From: Nitrospira sp.
GTDB lineage: Bacteria > Nitrospirota > Nitrospiria > Nitrospirales > Nitrospiraceae
Length of the DNA stretch: 64,000 bases
Direction: 5' to 3'
NCBI GenBank assembly: GCA_015709715.1
Contig: CP054184.1
Span: 1,287,001-1,351,000, forward strand
Positions within the stretch are counted from its first letter, which is position 1. Each line of letters opens with the position of its first letter. Under the pieces are notes generated by a model, which saw only the letters and a list, made by a program, of their open reading frames with translations, ran no database searches and was not told the origin of the DNA. A program made the position numbers and the translations under genes. This document shows positions 18,643 to 27,135 of the stretch, in pieces.

Positions 18643-19083
18643 ATGTTCGCAGGGGAATATCTCTGCAAAGTTGATGAGAAGGGACGATTTTCGATTCCCT
18701 CGCCGCTTCGTGAGCACCTCGAGGCGGAGGGCAACCAGGTGATGTTCCTGAGAAATGCCGAACAGTCACTCTGGCTCTATTCCGCCAAGGAATGGCAAAA
18801 GGTCTTGGAACGAACCAAAACGACTCTAGATGAGGATCAGAGCCGCCTCTTCATGCATTTCGTGGTGTCAGAAGCCGGCATGTCGGAAATCGACAAAGCG
18901 GGCCGTGTCCTCATCCCCGGCAAACTCCGCAAACTGGTGCCGGTCGACGATGATCAAGAAATCATCCTGGTTGGGTTGTATCACCGCCTGGAGGTTTGGA
19001 ATCCAGCTGAATGGCGACGGTACATCTCCAAGACGGAAGACCGTTACGAACAGAACATGGCGAAGATTCTTAATCTTCTCTGA
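18643..19083 (+). CDS. mraZ: MraZ transcriptional regulator, outside a dcw cluster
   Basis: 146 aa, normal length. The two SpoVT-AbrB-like halves are visible as GEYLCKVDEKGRFSIPSPLR and EIDKAGRVLIPGKLRKLVPV, each with the conserved D-x-K/A-GR motif. MraZ is a DNA-binding repressor normally found as the first gene of the division and cell-wall cluster, followed by rsmH. Here it follows a small HTH gene and is followed by a rusA-like gene, with no rsmH, ftsL or ftsI nearby. Either the cluster has been split or this is a second copy. Confidence 0.92.
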   Translation: MFAGEYLCKVDEKGRFSIPSPLREHLEAEGNQVMFLRNAEQSLWLYSAKEWQKVLERTKTTLDEDQSRLFMHFVVSEAGMSEIDKAGRVLIPGKLRKLVPVDDDQEIILVGLYHRLEVWNPAEWRRYISKTEDRYEQNMAKILNLL

Positions 19084-19092
19084 CGGGCCACC

Positions 19093-19740
19093 TTGCGCCG
19101 CCTACCTCTCTCTCGACGGGGTCCCCTTCCGATTCGCGCCACTTCTTTCCGAACAGCGTCTGGCAAGCCGGTTGGGGTGCCCAAGACTTCCGTGTCACCT
19201 AGGTCCGTTGTTCCCCCTGAGGTCTCGCCCCCCTCGTATCCGACCAATAGGACGGATGGCTCGCAGGTCACGGCGGACGCCATCCGGTTGATTCTCCCCA
19301 TTCCACCCAGCGTGAACCATCAATACGCCACCGTTAATGGTCGCCGGCTCCTCTCGGCAAAAGGACGGGCGTTCAAAGCACTGGTTGGACAACAAACTCT
19401 CGTTACACTTGCCCAATCGGCCCATCGTGCTACGCTAACGCGTGCCCTCCACCACGCCGATCTGGCGCTGTCGATTCACTTCTTTTTTGCGTCTCCGCTC
19501 CGCCGCGACACGGATGGAGGACTCAAGATCGCACAAGACGCCCTTTGTGAAGCATTGGGAGTGAACGACAACCGGGTGGTGGAAACCCATCTCTACAAAC
19601 ATCAGGATCGCGACCAGCCGCGCATGGAGATACGCTTGTCTGTCATCTCCTCTGATTCACAGCAAATGCAACATACCGGCAACCTGGTCAGGATCCTCTC
19701 TGGTGATCCCGCAGGCTCGGAGCAGGCCTCGCGCCGTTGA
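19093..19740 (+). CDS. RusA-like Holliday junction resolvase
   Basis: 215 aa if read from TTG 19093; the start is uncertain. The core begins near residue 66 with ILPIPPSVNHQYATVNGRRL, and the active-site acidic block RRDTDGGLKIAQDALCEALG is followed by VNDNRVVETHL, as in RusA endonucleases. The first 60 residues are rich in Ser, Pro and Arg and look unrelated to the fold, so translation may begin at GTG 19177, GTG 19192 or TTG 19288. RusA nucleases cut Holliday junctions and are often of phage origin, but no other phage gene is nearby. Confidence 0.75.
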   Translation: MRRLPLSRRGPLPIRATSFRTASGKPVGVPKTSVSPRSVVPPEVSPPSYPTNRTDGSQVTADAIRLILPIPPSVNHQYATVNGRRLLSAKGRAFKALVGQQTLVTLAQSAHRATLTRALHHADLALSIHFFFASPLRRDTDGGLKIAQDALCEALGVNDNRVVETHLYKHQDRDQPRMEIRLSVISSDSQQMQHTGNLVRILSGDPAGSEQASRR

Positions 19741-19785
19741 GCGGGACTCCACGGGCGAACCCGCGTCTTCGCAACACGAGAGAGC

Positions 19786-21027
19786 ATGGCGAACCGACCG
19801 ATTACCATCGATCAACTCCAGACAGGTATGTTCGTCGTCAAACTGGACGTAGCTTGGTTCCGCTCGCCATTCTTTCGGCATTCCTTCTTGATTCGGACGA
19901 CCGAGCAAATCGACAAATTACGACGGGCAGGCGTCAAGCGATTGCAGATCGACCCGGCACGGGGCCTGGACCTCTCGGACCGCCCAGCGGCACCTTTGCC
20001 GCCTCCGCCGGGATCACTCGCCCACCTCGCAAAGACTCCCACCGAGGGTCGGACGGAGGTACGGTCGCTCGCGATGATGGCCGAGGAGCTGCAAGCCGCC
20101 CGGGCCGCCCGCGATCAACTCCAACGCTCGGTGCAATCGACGTTTTCACGGATTGCGGAAACCGGCGCCGTGGACTCGGAAGATGCCAAGCATCGGGTCC
20201 ACGAGATCAGCGCGGTCGCTCAAACCCTGACCACACACGCCCTCTTCATCGCCCTCAGCCAGGGTCGGAACGAACATGAACCGCTCAGTCAACATGCCCT
20301 GGCTACCTGCAGTTTTTCGATGATCCTGGCCCATGCGGCGGCGTACGATCTCCTGTCCATATTGGATTTAGCCACAGGAGCCTTGCTGCACGACATCGGT
20401 CTCTTGCAGACGCCGGCGGCGATTCTTCGGCGGGTCGCCGCCACCTCCGCCATCCTGTCCGAACAAGAACAAAAAACTTACGAAGGGCACGCGCGTGCGG
20501 GGGCCATTATGCTGGAGCGCCAAGGAGGGTTTACACCGGTCGTCGAACAGATCGTGGCGGAGCACCATGCCTATTTGAACGGAACCGGATTTCCCGCCGA
20601 AACCCGCGGCGCCTTCACCTCCCCGATGACCCGCATCGTCATGGTGGCGGATCGCTACGATGAATTGCTCGCCGGTTTCGGGGGCGCCTCTCCCTTGACG
20701 CCTCACCAATCCCTTCAGCGGCTTTACCAGGAGGGGCAGGATGGGCGATACGACGTATCCTTGATCTCCCTCTTCGTCAAGACGATGGGAATCTATCCCG
20801 TCTATAGCTTCGTCGAACTGACCACCGGTGAGCGGGCCATCGTCAGTGTCATCAACACGAAGAAATTGCACCAGCCCATCATCACCGTCACGCATGATCC
20901 GGTAGGCGAACCCTATGTCGTCCCGCTGGTGCTCGACCTTGCCAATCAGGATGCGCAGGCACCGGCCCGAGGCATTCGATCCGTCCTCGGAACCGTCCCC
21001 GAAGGATTCGAGCGCGCGGCTCCATAG
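19786..21027 (+). CDS. HD-GYP-domain protein with DUF3391-type N-terminus, altered GYP motif
   Basis: 413 aa, cytosolic. The N-terminal domain (about residues 1-75) reads RPITIDQLQTGMFVVKLDVA, as in DUF3391 proteins. A helical linker leads to the HD domain with ALLHDIGLLQTP and HARAGAIML. The HD-GYP signature of c-di-GMP phosphodiesterases, normally HHExxDGxGYP, is here HHAYLNGTGFP: the histidines are kept but the acidic residue and the GYP tyrosine are changed. It may still hydrolyse c-di-GMP or may only bind it. It is convergent with the macB-like permease gene. Confidence 0.88.
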   Translation: MANRPITIDQLQTGMFVVKLDVAWFRSPFFRHSFLIRTTEQIDKLRRAGVKRLQIDPARGLDLSDRPAAPLPPPPGSLAHLAKTPTEGRTEVRSLAMMAEELQAARAARDQLQRSVQSTFSRIAETGAVDSEDAKHRVHEISAVAQTLTTHALFIALSQGRNEHEPLSQHALATCSFSMILAHAAAYDLLSILDLATGALLHDIGLLQTPAAILRRVAATSAILSEQEQKTYEGHARAGAIMLERQGGFTPVVEQIVAEHHAYLNGTGFPAETRGAFTSPMTRIVMVADRYDELLAGFGGASPLTPHQSLQRLYQEGQDGRYDVSLISLFVKTMGIYPVYSFVELTTGERAIVSVINTKKLHQPIITVTHDPVGEPYVVPLVLDLANQDAQAPARGIRSVLGTVPEGFERAAP

Positions 21028-21067
21028 CCCGCGCCCTCTCCTCACGGGTCATGTCTTCCCCGTCCGA

Positions 21068-22303
21068 TTACTCGTACCGCAAGGCATCGATGGGGTTCAG
21101 GCGGGCAGCTTTATTGGCAGGATACAGTCCGAAAAAGAGACCGACGACCAGCGAAAAAAAGCAGGCCCCGGCAATCACATCCAACGAGATGATCGTGGGC
21201 CAGCCGGCAATCGCCGTTGTCAGGGAGGCTCCGACGACCCCGACGATTACCCCGAGCAGCCCCCCGAGCAGACTCAACGTGACTGCTTCAATTAAGAATT
21301 GCGCCACGATGTGCCCCCGCTTAGCGCCCACCGCCATCCGCACACCGATTTCCTTGGTCCGCTCCGTCACCGACACCAGCAAAATGTTCATGATGCCGAT
21401 TCCGCCGACCACCAGCGACACCGAGGCGATCGCGAACAGCATGGCCGTGAGCGTCCGGCTCGTTCCTTCCTGGACCTTCCCGATGTCGACCTGCGTACGG
21501 ATCGTGAAATCGTCCCCCTGATCAGGTTGCAGCCGATGCCGTGCCCGCAGAATCTCACGAATGTGTTCGACGGCCTCGGGTAGGTCGGTGTTGTATTCCG
21601 TAGCGGCAAACAGCGCACCCACCGATCCCAAGAACTGACTGCCGAAGACCTTCCGTTCCGCAGTGGTGAAGGGAATGAAGATCACGTCGTCTTGGTCGGC
21701 CCCCTGCGCCGATTGCCCCTTAGGCGCCAACACCCCGATGACTTGGAACGGCACGTTCCTGATGCGGACGGTGGCGCCGATTACCTCCTCTCCAGGATCA
21801 AAGAGATTCTCCAAGGTGGTTTGGCCGATCAACGCCACCCGAGCCGCGCTATCCAAATCCGCCTGTGCAAAGGGTCCGCCGCTGGTGAACGTCCAGTCCC
21901 GAATCGTGAGATAACTGGGCGAGATGCCGTTCACAGGACCGTTCCAATTGCGGTTCCCATTGACGATCTGCATGACATCTCGCTTGGCCCATCCGGTGTC
22001 GGATAAGAGCGGGCTCCGTTTCTTCAAATCCAGTGCATCACTCACCGTCAGCGTGACCGCACCTCCTTGTCCGCCCCGCACCCCTCCGACGGTCGTGGCC
22101 CCGGGCATGACGATGATGACATTCGTTCCCATGCTGGCGACCTGCGCTTGAACGGCCGCCCGGGCTCCCTGTCCGATGCTCACCATGGCAATGACCGCAC
22201 CCACGCCGATCACGATGCCCAGCATGGTCAGACCGGCGCGCAATCGGTTGCGGCTGACAATCCGCAACGCCGTAAGGATGGTCAACCACAAGAAAGCGGC
22301 CAT
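21068..22303 (-). CDS. MacB-like ABC transporter permease
   Basis: 411 aa from ATG 22303. An N-terminal span with NRLRAGLTMLGIVIGVGAVI is followed by a large periplasmic MacB core (about residues 45-285) and a three-span FtsX module with ERTKEIGVRMAVGAKRGHIV. The C-terminus ends in NPIDALRYE, typical of MacB permeases. The ATPase is a separate gene just upstream (8 nt gap), and an HlyD-type adaptor precedes it, so the three form a tripartite efflux or export system. A TolC-type outer membrane channel is not in the window. Confidence 0.9.
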   Translation of the reverse strand: MAAFLWLTILTALRIVSRNRLRAGLTMLGIVIGVGAVIAMVSIGQGARAAVQAQVASMGTNVIIVMPGATTVGGVRGGQGGAVTLTVSDALDLKKRSPLLSDTGWAKRDVMQIVNGNRNWNGPVNGISPSYLTIRDWTFTSGGPFAQADLDSAARVALIGQTTLENLFDPGEEVIGATVRIRNVPFQVIGVLAPKGQSAQGADQDDVIFIPFTTAERKVFGSQFLGSVGALFAATEYNTDLPEAVEHIREILRARHRLQPDQGDDFTIRTQVDIGKVQEGTSRTLTAMLFAIASVSLVVGGIGIMNILLVSVTERTKEIGVRMAVGAKRGHIVAQFLIEAVTLSLLGGLLGVIVGVVGASLTTAIAGWPTIISLDVIAGACFFSLVVGLFFGLYPANKAARLNPIDALRYE

Positions 22304-22311
22304 CGGAGGTC

Positions 22312-23076
22312 CTAGGAAGTGACGGATAGGTGAGGCATACGCTGCACATCCTGCACGATCTGCCCGTCTTTCATGACGAGTTCTCGGGACGCGTATGCGG
22401 CGATATCCGATTCGTGCGTCACCAGGATGATGGTAATCCCATCTTCGCAATTCAATCGTTCGAGAATACCCATGATTTCCCGGCTGGAGGACGTATCCAA
22501 ATTCCCGGTGGGTTCGTCGGCAAAGAGGATCGACGGGGATCCGACCAGCGCCCGAGCAATGGCCACGCGCTGCTGTTGTCCGCCCGACAGCTGGGTGGGA
22601 TAGTGCTGCTCGCGGCCGGCCAAGCCCACTCGTTCGAGGGCGGCGGCCGCCTGTCGACGCTGCTCCCTGATGGGCAGGCCCCGATAGAAAAGAGGCAGCT
22701 GCGCGTTTTCCAATGCACTGGTTCGCGGAATGAGGTTGAAGTTCTGAAAGACGAAGCCGATCCGCCGATTCCTCAGTTCCGCCAATAGATCGGGCTTGGC
22801 CGTGGCGACATCCAACCCGTCCAGCCGATACCGGCCTCGTGTGGGTTGATCCAGGCATCCCAGAATGTTCATGAGGGTCGACTTCCCCGATCCGGAGGTC
22901 CCCATGATGGCGACAAACTCTCTTCGATCAATAGCCAGATTCACCCCTTGCAGGGCCCGCACCTCGACATCGCCGACCCGATAAATCTTCCACAGATCCT
23001 CACACAGGATCAGTGGAGTGGAACCATTGCCGCCGCTGGTCAGGCCCGCCCGAGAATCACCGGAACCGTGGGTCAC
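22312..23076 (-). CDS. MacB/LolD-like ABC transporter ATP-binding protein
   Basis: 254 aa from GTG 23076, chosen because GGAGG (23085-23089) lies 8 nt upstream; a GTG at 23091 would add five residues directly after the adaptor stop. Walker A is GTSGSGKSTLMNILGCLD, the signature is [16 protein letters not shown], and Walker B is [13 protein letters not shown] with the switch histidine in ILVTHESD. It supplies energy to the MacB-like permease 8 nt downstream. Confidence 0.92.
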   Translation of the reverse strand: MTHGSGDSRAGLTSGGNGSTPLILCEDLWKIYRVGDVEVRALQGVNLAIDRREFVAIMGTSGSGKSTLMNILGCLDQPTRGRYRLDGLDVATAKPDLLAELRNRRIGFVFQNFNLIPRTSALENAQLPLFYRGLPIREQRRQAAAALERVGLAGREQHYPTQLSGGQQQRVAIARALVGSPSILFADEPTGNLDTSSSREIMGILERLNCEDGITIILVTHESDIAAYASRELVMKDGQIVQDVQRMPHLSVTS

Positions 23077-23091
23077 GCCATCCGCCTCCAC

Positions 23092-24318
23092 TTAGAGTCC
23101 CCGATCCCGTCGCGATCCCCGTTGTCCGCCTCCGAATCCCGGCGGTAGTTCGGCTCCCTTCCGCTCACCGCGCTGGGCATCGAGCCCAATCACCACCGCA
23201 TCCCCCTCATTGAGATCGGGAGTGACCACCTCCGCGTAGGCTCCGTCCGAAATCCCCACCTCCACCGTGACCGCCTCCAATTCCTGATCGACGCCCTGCC
23301 TCCAGAGCACGCGCCGGCGCCCCATCGAGGCCGGAGGTGTGTTCCCGCCGCTCTTCGCCTGGGTGGGAGGCGTGAACCGCAGAGCGGCCGTCGGCACCTT
23401 GAGCGCCTGATCCCGTTTCGCGACCACAATCGATACATTGGCCGTCATGCCCGGCTTGAGTCGAAACCCGGGATTCTCGCATTCCACCACCACGTCGTAT
23501 GTCACCACGTTCTGCACGTTGATCGGCGCATTCCGCACTTGGCGCACGCGGCCATGAAAGACTTCGCCAGGATAGGCATCCACCGTAAAGGACGCGTCCT
23601 TTCCTTCAGCCACGCCACCGATGTCGGCTTCACTGACGTTGGTATCCACCTGCATCTTGGTAACCTTCTCGGCGATCAGAAACAAGGTGGGGATGGAAAA
23701 GCTCGCCGAAATTCGTTGGCCGACCTCCACCTGTCGAGAAATCACCACCCCATCGACGGGAGAGCGGATGACGGTATATTTCAAATCCAGTTCGGCGGCC
23801 TGGAGCATCGCCTCCGCTTGTTTGACCGCCGCTTGAGTTACCTTCACTTGGGCCACGGCGCCTTCATAAGCGGTCAGGGCGACGTCAACCTCGTTTTGGG
23901 AAACGAACTGCTGTCCGATCAGCGCCTTGGCGCGATCAAGTTCTCGCCGCTTCTGAGCCTGTTCGATCTGAGCCTTGTCGAACGCCGCTTTGGTGTTGGC
24001 CAAACTCGCCGCAGCCTGGTCACGTCTAGCTTGGTAGGGGAAGGGATCAATGCGAGCCACGACCTGACCGGCCTTGACGCTCGAATTGAAGTCGGCGTGA
24101 AGACTCTCGATCATACCGGACACCTGGCTGCCGACCTGAATCGTGGTAATGGGATTGATCGTCCCGGTGGCCGTCACAAGCGAGATCAGGGTTCCCCGCT
24201 CCACCGGCACGGTGCGGTATCGAACCGGCGGCTTTCGCTCACCGTTGAAAAATACGTAGCCGGCGATGGCCAGACCAATGGCCAGCACTCCGACGATCAC
24301 AGTCACTCGTCGTACCAT
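23092..24318 (-). CDS. MacA-like periplasmic adaptor (HlyD/RND-type membrane fusion protein)
   Basis: 408 aa. An N-terminal membrane anchor or uncleaved signal (about residues 5-24, VIVGVLAIGLAIAGYVFF) is followed by the barrel-sandwich motif GTINPITTIQVGSQVSGMIE, a helical hairpin (about 95-155), and DGVVISRQVEVGQRISASF. The C-terminal part has a beta-barrel and a Gly-rich end. It is the first gene of a macAB-like operon and links the inner-membrane transporter to an outer membrane channel. Substrate unknown; macrolides are only a family example. Confidence 0.9.
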   Translation of the reverse strand: MVRRVTVIVGVLAIGLAIAGYVFFNGERKPPVRYRTVPVERGTLISLVTATGTINPITTIQVGSQVSGMIESLHADFNSSVKAGQVVARIDPFPYQARRDQAAASLANTKAAFDKAQIEQAQKRRELDRAKALIGQQFVSQNEVDVALTAYEGAVAQVKVTQAAVKQAEAMLQAAELDLKYTVIRSPVDGVVISRQVEVGQRISASFSIPTLFLIAEKVTKMQVDTNVSEADIGGVAEGKDASFTVDAYPGEVFHGRVRQVRNAPINVQNVVTYDVVVECENPGFRLKPGMTANVSIVVAKRDQALKVPTAALRFTPPTQAKSGGNTPPASMGRRRVLWRQGVDQELEAVTVEVGISDGAYAEVVTPDLNEGDAVVIGLDAQRGERKGAELPPGFGGGQRGSRRDRGL

Positions 24319-24418
24319 GCGGCGATGTTCCCTTGGGCAATGCCGGCATTCTAGCAGGAAAAGAGAGGACGATTCAGCCGACAGGACCAGGCCCCGAGCG
24401 AGACGCGCGGTAAACGAC

Positions 24419-24452
24419 GAAGGCCGTTTGCCTGTCCAGGCAAACGGCCTTC
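24419..24452. terminator. Perfect 16-bp hairpin between two minus-strand units
   Basis: The arms GAAGGCCGTTTGCCTG (24419-24434) and CAGGCAAACGGCCTTC (24437-24452) are perfectly complementary around a 2-nt centre. It lies between the lipoprotein gene end (24488) and the macA-like gene start (24318), both on the minus strand. It is a probable terminator of the lipoprotein gene, but no clear T run follows, so an RNA-processing or protein-binding role is possible. Confidence 0.6.
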
Positions 24453-24487
24453 TGATCCACAGATCTCGGTGATACAGGTGTCAGCGT

Positions 24488-25189
24488 CTATGGACTGACG
24501 GTAATGCGATCCTTAATTTCGTCGAACAGATCCTTTGTCACCACGTTCTTGGCAACCAGTTCGCCTTTGACCTTATAGGGACGATTGCCCACGATCCGCT
24601 CCGCCACATCCTGGGTAATCCCCAGGGACAGCACCAGGTCGGCCGAAGACACCTTATTGATATTCAGCAACGACGTCCTGGCCGCATCGGCAGGCGGCTG
24701 AGGCGAGACGCCCACCAAGCCGGAGGCCCCGGATGCCGACGACGATGGCGCGACGGCCGGCGACAGCGAACGGGCGCGCTCTTTCATCTCTTTTTGATAG
24801 CGGGCCACCAACGACTTCAACTGTTCATTGTGGCGTCGGGCTTCTTCATATTCCTGCTTGACGCTCCGATTCTGCGCCGTCAACTGCTTGACCTTGTCTT
24901 CCAGTTCCTTGGTGCGCAACTCAATGGTGTCGCGCTCTTTGTCACGACCATGTTCGATCCGCTGCAATTCATCGCGCGCGATCTGGCTTTCCGACCCGAT
25001 CTTCGCGTTGAGGTCTTTGAGCGTCTTGACCTGCTGTTCCAATGCATTCTTCTGAGCGCGGGCACGTTCGAGCTCGCTTTTAGCCGCATCGGCATCGGCC
25101 AGCGCCTCATGATATTTCCTTTCGGACACACACCCGCTGACGGCCACCGCACTGAGAAGCGCGACCCCCGCCATCCACACCTGCCTCAT
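24488..25189 (-). CDS. Coiled-coil lipoprotein with C-terminal helix-hairpin-helix domain
   Basis: 233 aa from ATG 25189; an upstream in-frame start at 25213 adds eight residues. A signal peptide ends in the lipobox VSGC near residue 19. Residues 25-140 form a long charged coiled coil, followed by a Ser/Ala/Pro linker. The C-terminus, with LLNINKVSSADLVLSLGITQ and AERIVGNRPYKVKGELV, resembles helix-hairpin-helix domains of the ComEA/T2SK kind. It is probably an envelope lipoprotein. A helix-hairpin-helix on a lipidated coiled coil is unusual, and its function is unknown. It is divergent from uppP. Confidence 0.8.
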   Translation of the reverse strand: MRQVWMAGVALLSAVAVSGCVSERKYHEALADADAAKSELERARAQKNALEQQVKTLKDLNAKIGSESQIARDELQRIEHGRDKERDTIELRTKELEDKVKQLTAQNRSVKQEYEEARRHNEQLKSLVARYQKEMKERARSLSPAVAPSSSASGASGLVGVSPQPPADAARTSLLNINKVSSADLVLSLGITQDVAERIVGNRPYKVKGELVAKNVVTKDLFDEIKDRITVSP

Positions 25190-25428
25190 GCGATCCTCCC
25201 CCTGTTCGGCCACAACCGACTAGAAGTCTGTTCTGTTGTTGTGTGTATGCCAACCTCCCCGCTTTGTCAACAAGTTTGCCGATTGGACGGTGAAGGGCGC
25301 CGCCCGCGCCGCGAACGCACGAACAGGCCCTCCGCTTGACTGCCGAAGGACAGTTTGGGAATATGCAGGCACACGTCCGCGCGACTACGCAACCAACCAC
25401 GACGCCACCTGCAGCCTACTATCCACCT

Positions 25429-26301
25429 ATGATGAACTGGGGCCCGGAGCTCGCCGTCATTCTCGGCATCATCGAGGGACTCACCGAGTTCCTCCCCGTC
25501 TCTTCGACCGGACATCTGATCCTAGTCGGGCACGCCCTCGGATTCACGGGAGACATCGCGTCGAACGTGGAGATCTCGATCCAGCTCGGCTCGATTCTGG
25601 CCATCATTGCCTATGAACGCACCAAACTCGGCGCCCTCGTCGCAAATACAATACGGGAGCAACGGGATTTCCGCTCGCTCGTAACAAGCGGCGGCAGCTC
25701 CTGGCAATCGGTGCTGCAGAAATCGCTGCAGAGTCACCCCAACCTGTGGTTCGTCATCGGCTTGGGTCTGGCCTTTTTGCCCGCCGCCCTCGTCGGTTTT
25801 CTGGCCCACAAAACCATCAAGGCCTACCTGTTCACACCGACCACCGTCGCCGCGTCGCTGATTCTTGGTGGCCTCATCATCTTGGCGGTCGAACGGTTGC
25901 AAGATCGCGCCCATACCAAGGAACTCCTTCAGGTCACCCCGCGGTCGGCGCTCTGGATCGGAATCGCCCAATGCGCCTCCTTGATTCCCGGCATGTCCCG
26001 CTCCGGTTCGACCATCGTCGGCGGCCTCCTTGCGGGCCTGGATCGACGCGTCGCGACCGAATACTCCTTTTTCTTGGCGCTCCCGACCATGATCATCGCG
26101 ACGATCTATCAAATGCTGAAATCCCAAACCGTCTTTTCACAGGCTGATTATGTGGCGCTGGCCCTCGGCTTGATCGTGTCGTTTGTGGTCGCCTGGGCCG
26201 TCATCGCCGCCTTTCTGACCTTCGTTCAGCGGCACAGCCTGCGCGTGTTCGCGTATTACCGGATGGTGCTGGGCGTTGTCGTTCTCCTGGTGGTGCACTG
26301 A
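25429..26301 (+). CDS. uppP: Undecaprenyl-diphosphatase (bacitracin resistance family)
   Basis: 290 aa from ATG 25429 (ATG 25432 is equally good; ATG 25363 would add 22 residues). This inner-membrane enzyme recycles the lipid carrier of peptidoglycan and polysaccharide synthesis. The motif GIIEGLTEFLPVSSTGHLIL holds the catalytic Glu and Ser-Ser-Thr region, and the second motif is LIPGMSRSGSTIVGGLLAGL. About eight hydrophobic segments are visible. The carrier it regenerates would be needed by the glycan cluster at 45-52 kb. Confidence 0.94.
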   Translation: MMNWGPELAVILGIIEGLTEFLPVSSTGHLILVGHALGFTGDIASNVEISIQLGSILAIIAYERTKLGALVANTIREQRDFRSLVTSGGSSWQSVLQKSLQSHPNLWFVIGLGLAFLPAALVGFLAHKTIKAYLFTPTTVAASLILGGLIILAVERLQDRAHTKELLQVTPRSALWIGIAQCASLIPGMSRSGSTIVGGLLAGLDRRVATEYSFFLALPTMIIATIYQMLKSQTVFSQADYVALALGLIVSFVVAWAVIAAFLTFVQRHSLRVFAYYRMVLGVVVLLVVH

Positions 26302-26326
26302 TCGATTATCGGAAGGAGTCCGTCTC

Positions 26327-26593
26327 ATGGGAAATGCGCTGGACACTGTCCACGTGTACGACACGTGGGTCACTGGCAGAAAAGGCAAGATCCATTTCGA
26401 TGTCATGACCACCAGCCAGGAGCTGGCCCTGACGCTCGCGAAGCAGCACTTGGTCGAGATCGGGGAGCCGGATGCCCCCATCACCGTGAAGCAATGCCGC
26501 TTCTGTCACAGCGAACCCTTGGCGATGTTTAGCCAGGCTCAGCAGAAGCAGTTTCGTGAGAAGGGAGGGTTCATCCTGCCTTTGCCGGCCTAG
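26327..26593 (+). CDS. DUF2024-family protein
   Basis: 88 aa from ATG 26327, preceded by GGAAGGAG. The sequence VHVYDTWVTGRKGKIHFDV, then EIGEPDAPITVKQCRFCHSE, matches the small DUF2024 family, which has a conserved CxFCH motif. The function is not known; the Cys-x-x-Cys-His pattern could bind metal. It follows uppP by 25 nt and may share its transcript. It is convergent with lspA. Confidence 0.85.
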   Translation: MGNALDTVHVYDTWVTGRKGKIHFDVMTTSQELALTLAKQHLVEIGEPDAPITVKQCRFCHSEPLAMFSQAQQKQFREKGGFILPLPA

Positions 26594-26610
26594 GTTCGGA
26601 GGCCGGAGAA

Positions 26611-27135
26611 TCAGGAGGAGGGAGGATGCTCCGTCAACACCGGCGCCTCCTCAGGGTGTTTCTCCAATGCAAAGTGGAGGATCAGAAAGACCACCCCGAC
26701 GGTGATGGCCGAGTCGGCCACATTAAAGGCGGGCCAGTGATACCCGTTGATATAGAAGTCCAGAAAGTCGATCACCTCGCCGTAGCGTAGTCGATCCATC
26801 AGGTTGCCGATCGCGCCCCCCAGAATCCCCGCGACGCTGAGTTGTCCCATCCAATCGTCTTTCGGCATCCGCGCCAGGATCGTTCCCAGAAGCCCCAGCG
26901 CGAACACCGAGGTCACCCCGAAGAAGACGAACCGAAACGAACTGCTGCTGGACGACAGAAATCCGAAGGCGGCGCCGGGATTTCGAATGTAGGTGATGTT
27001 GAAGAAATTCTGGATGACGGGAATGGACTCATGGAGACGCATATTCTCCATGACGGACACCTTCGTGACTTGATCCACCACCACGATGATGAGACTCAAG
27101 AGACCCAGCAGAAAGTATCGCACGGATGGGCTCAA
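26611..27135 (-). CDS. lspA: Lipoprotein signal peptidase (signal peptidase II)
   Basis: 174 aa from TTG 27135. This aspartyl protease in the inner membrane cleaves prolipoproteins. Four hydrophobic segments are visible, with the catalytic motifs NPGAAFGFLS, then GGAIGNLMDRLRYGEVIDFL (Asp) and FNVADSAITVGV (Asp). The TTG overlaps the ileS stop (TTGA) and is preceded by GGAGG (27143-27147) at 7 nt; GTG 27123 is an alternative without that spacing. ileS-lspA is a common bacterial pair. The lipoprotein at 24488-25189 is a likely substrate. Confidence 0.93.
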   Translation of the reverse strand: MSPSVRYFLLGLLSLIIVVVDQVTKVSVMENMRLHESIPVIQNFFNITYIRNPGAAFGFLSSSSSSFRFVFFGVTSVFALGLLGTILARMPKDDWMGQLSVAGILGGAIGNLMDRLRYGEVIDFLDFYINGYHWPAFNVADSAITVGVVFLILHFALEKHPEEAPVLTEHPPSS

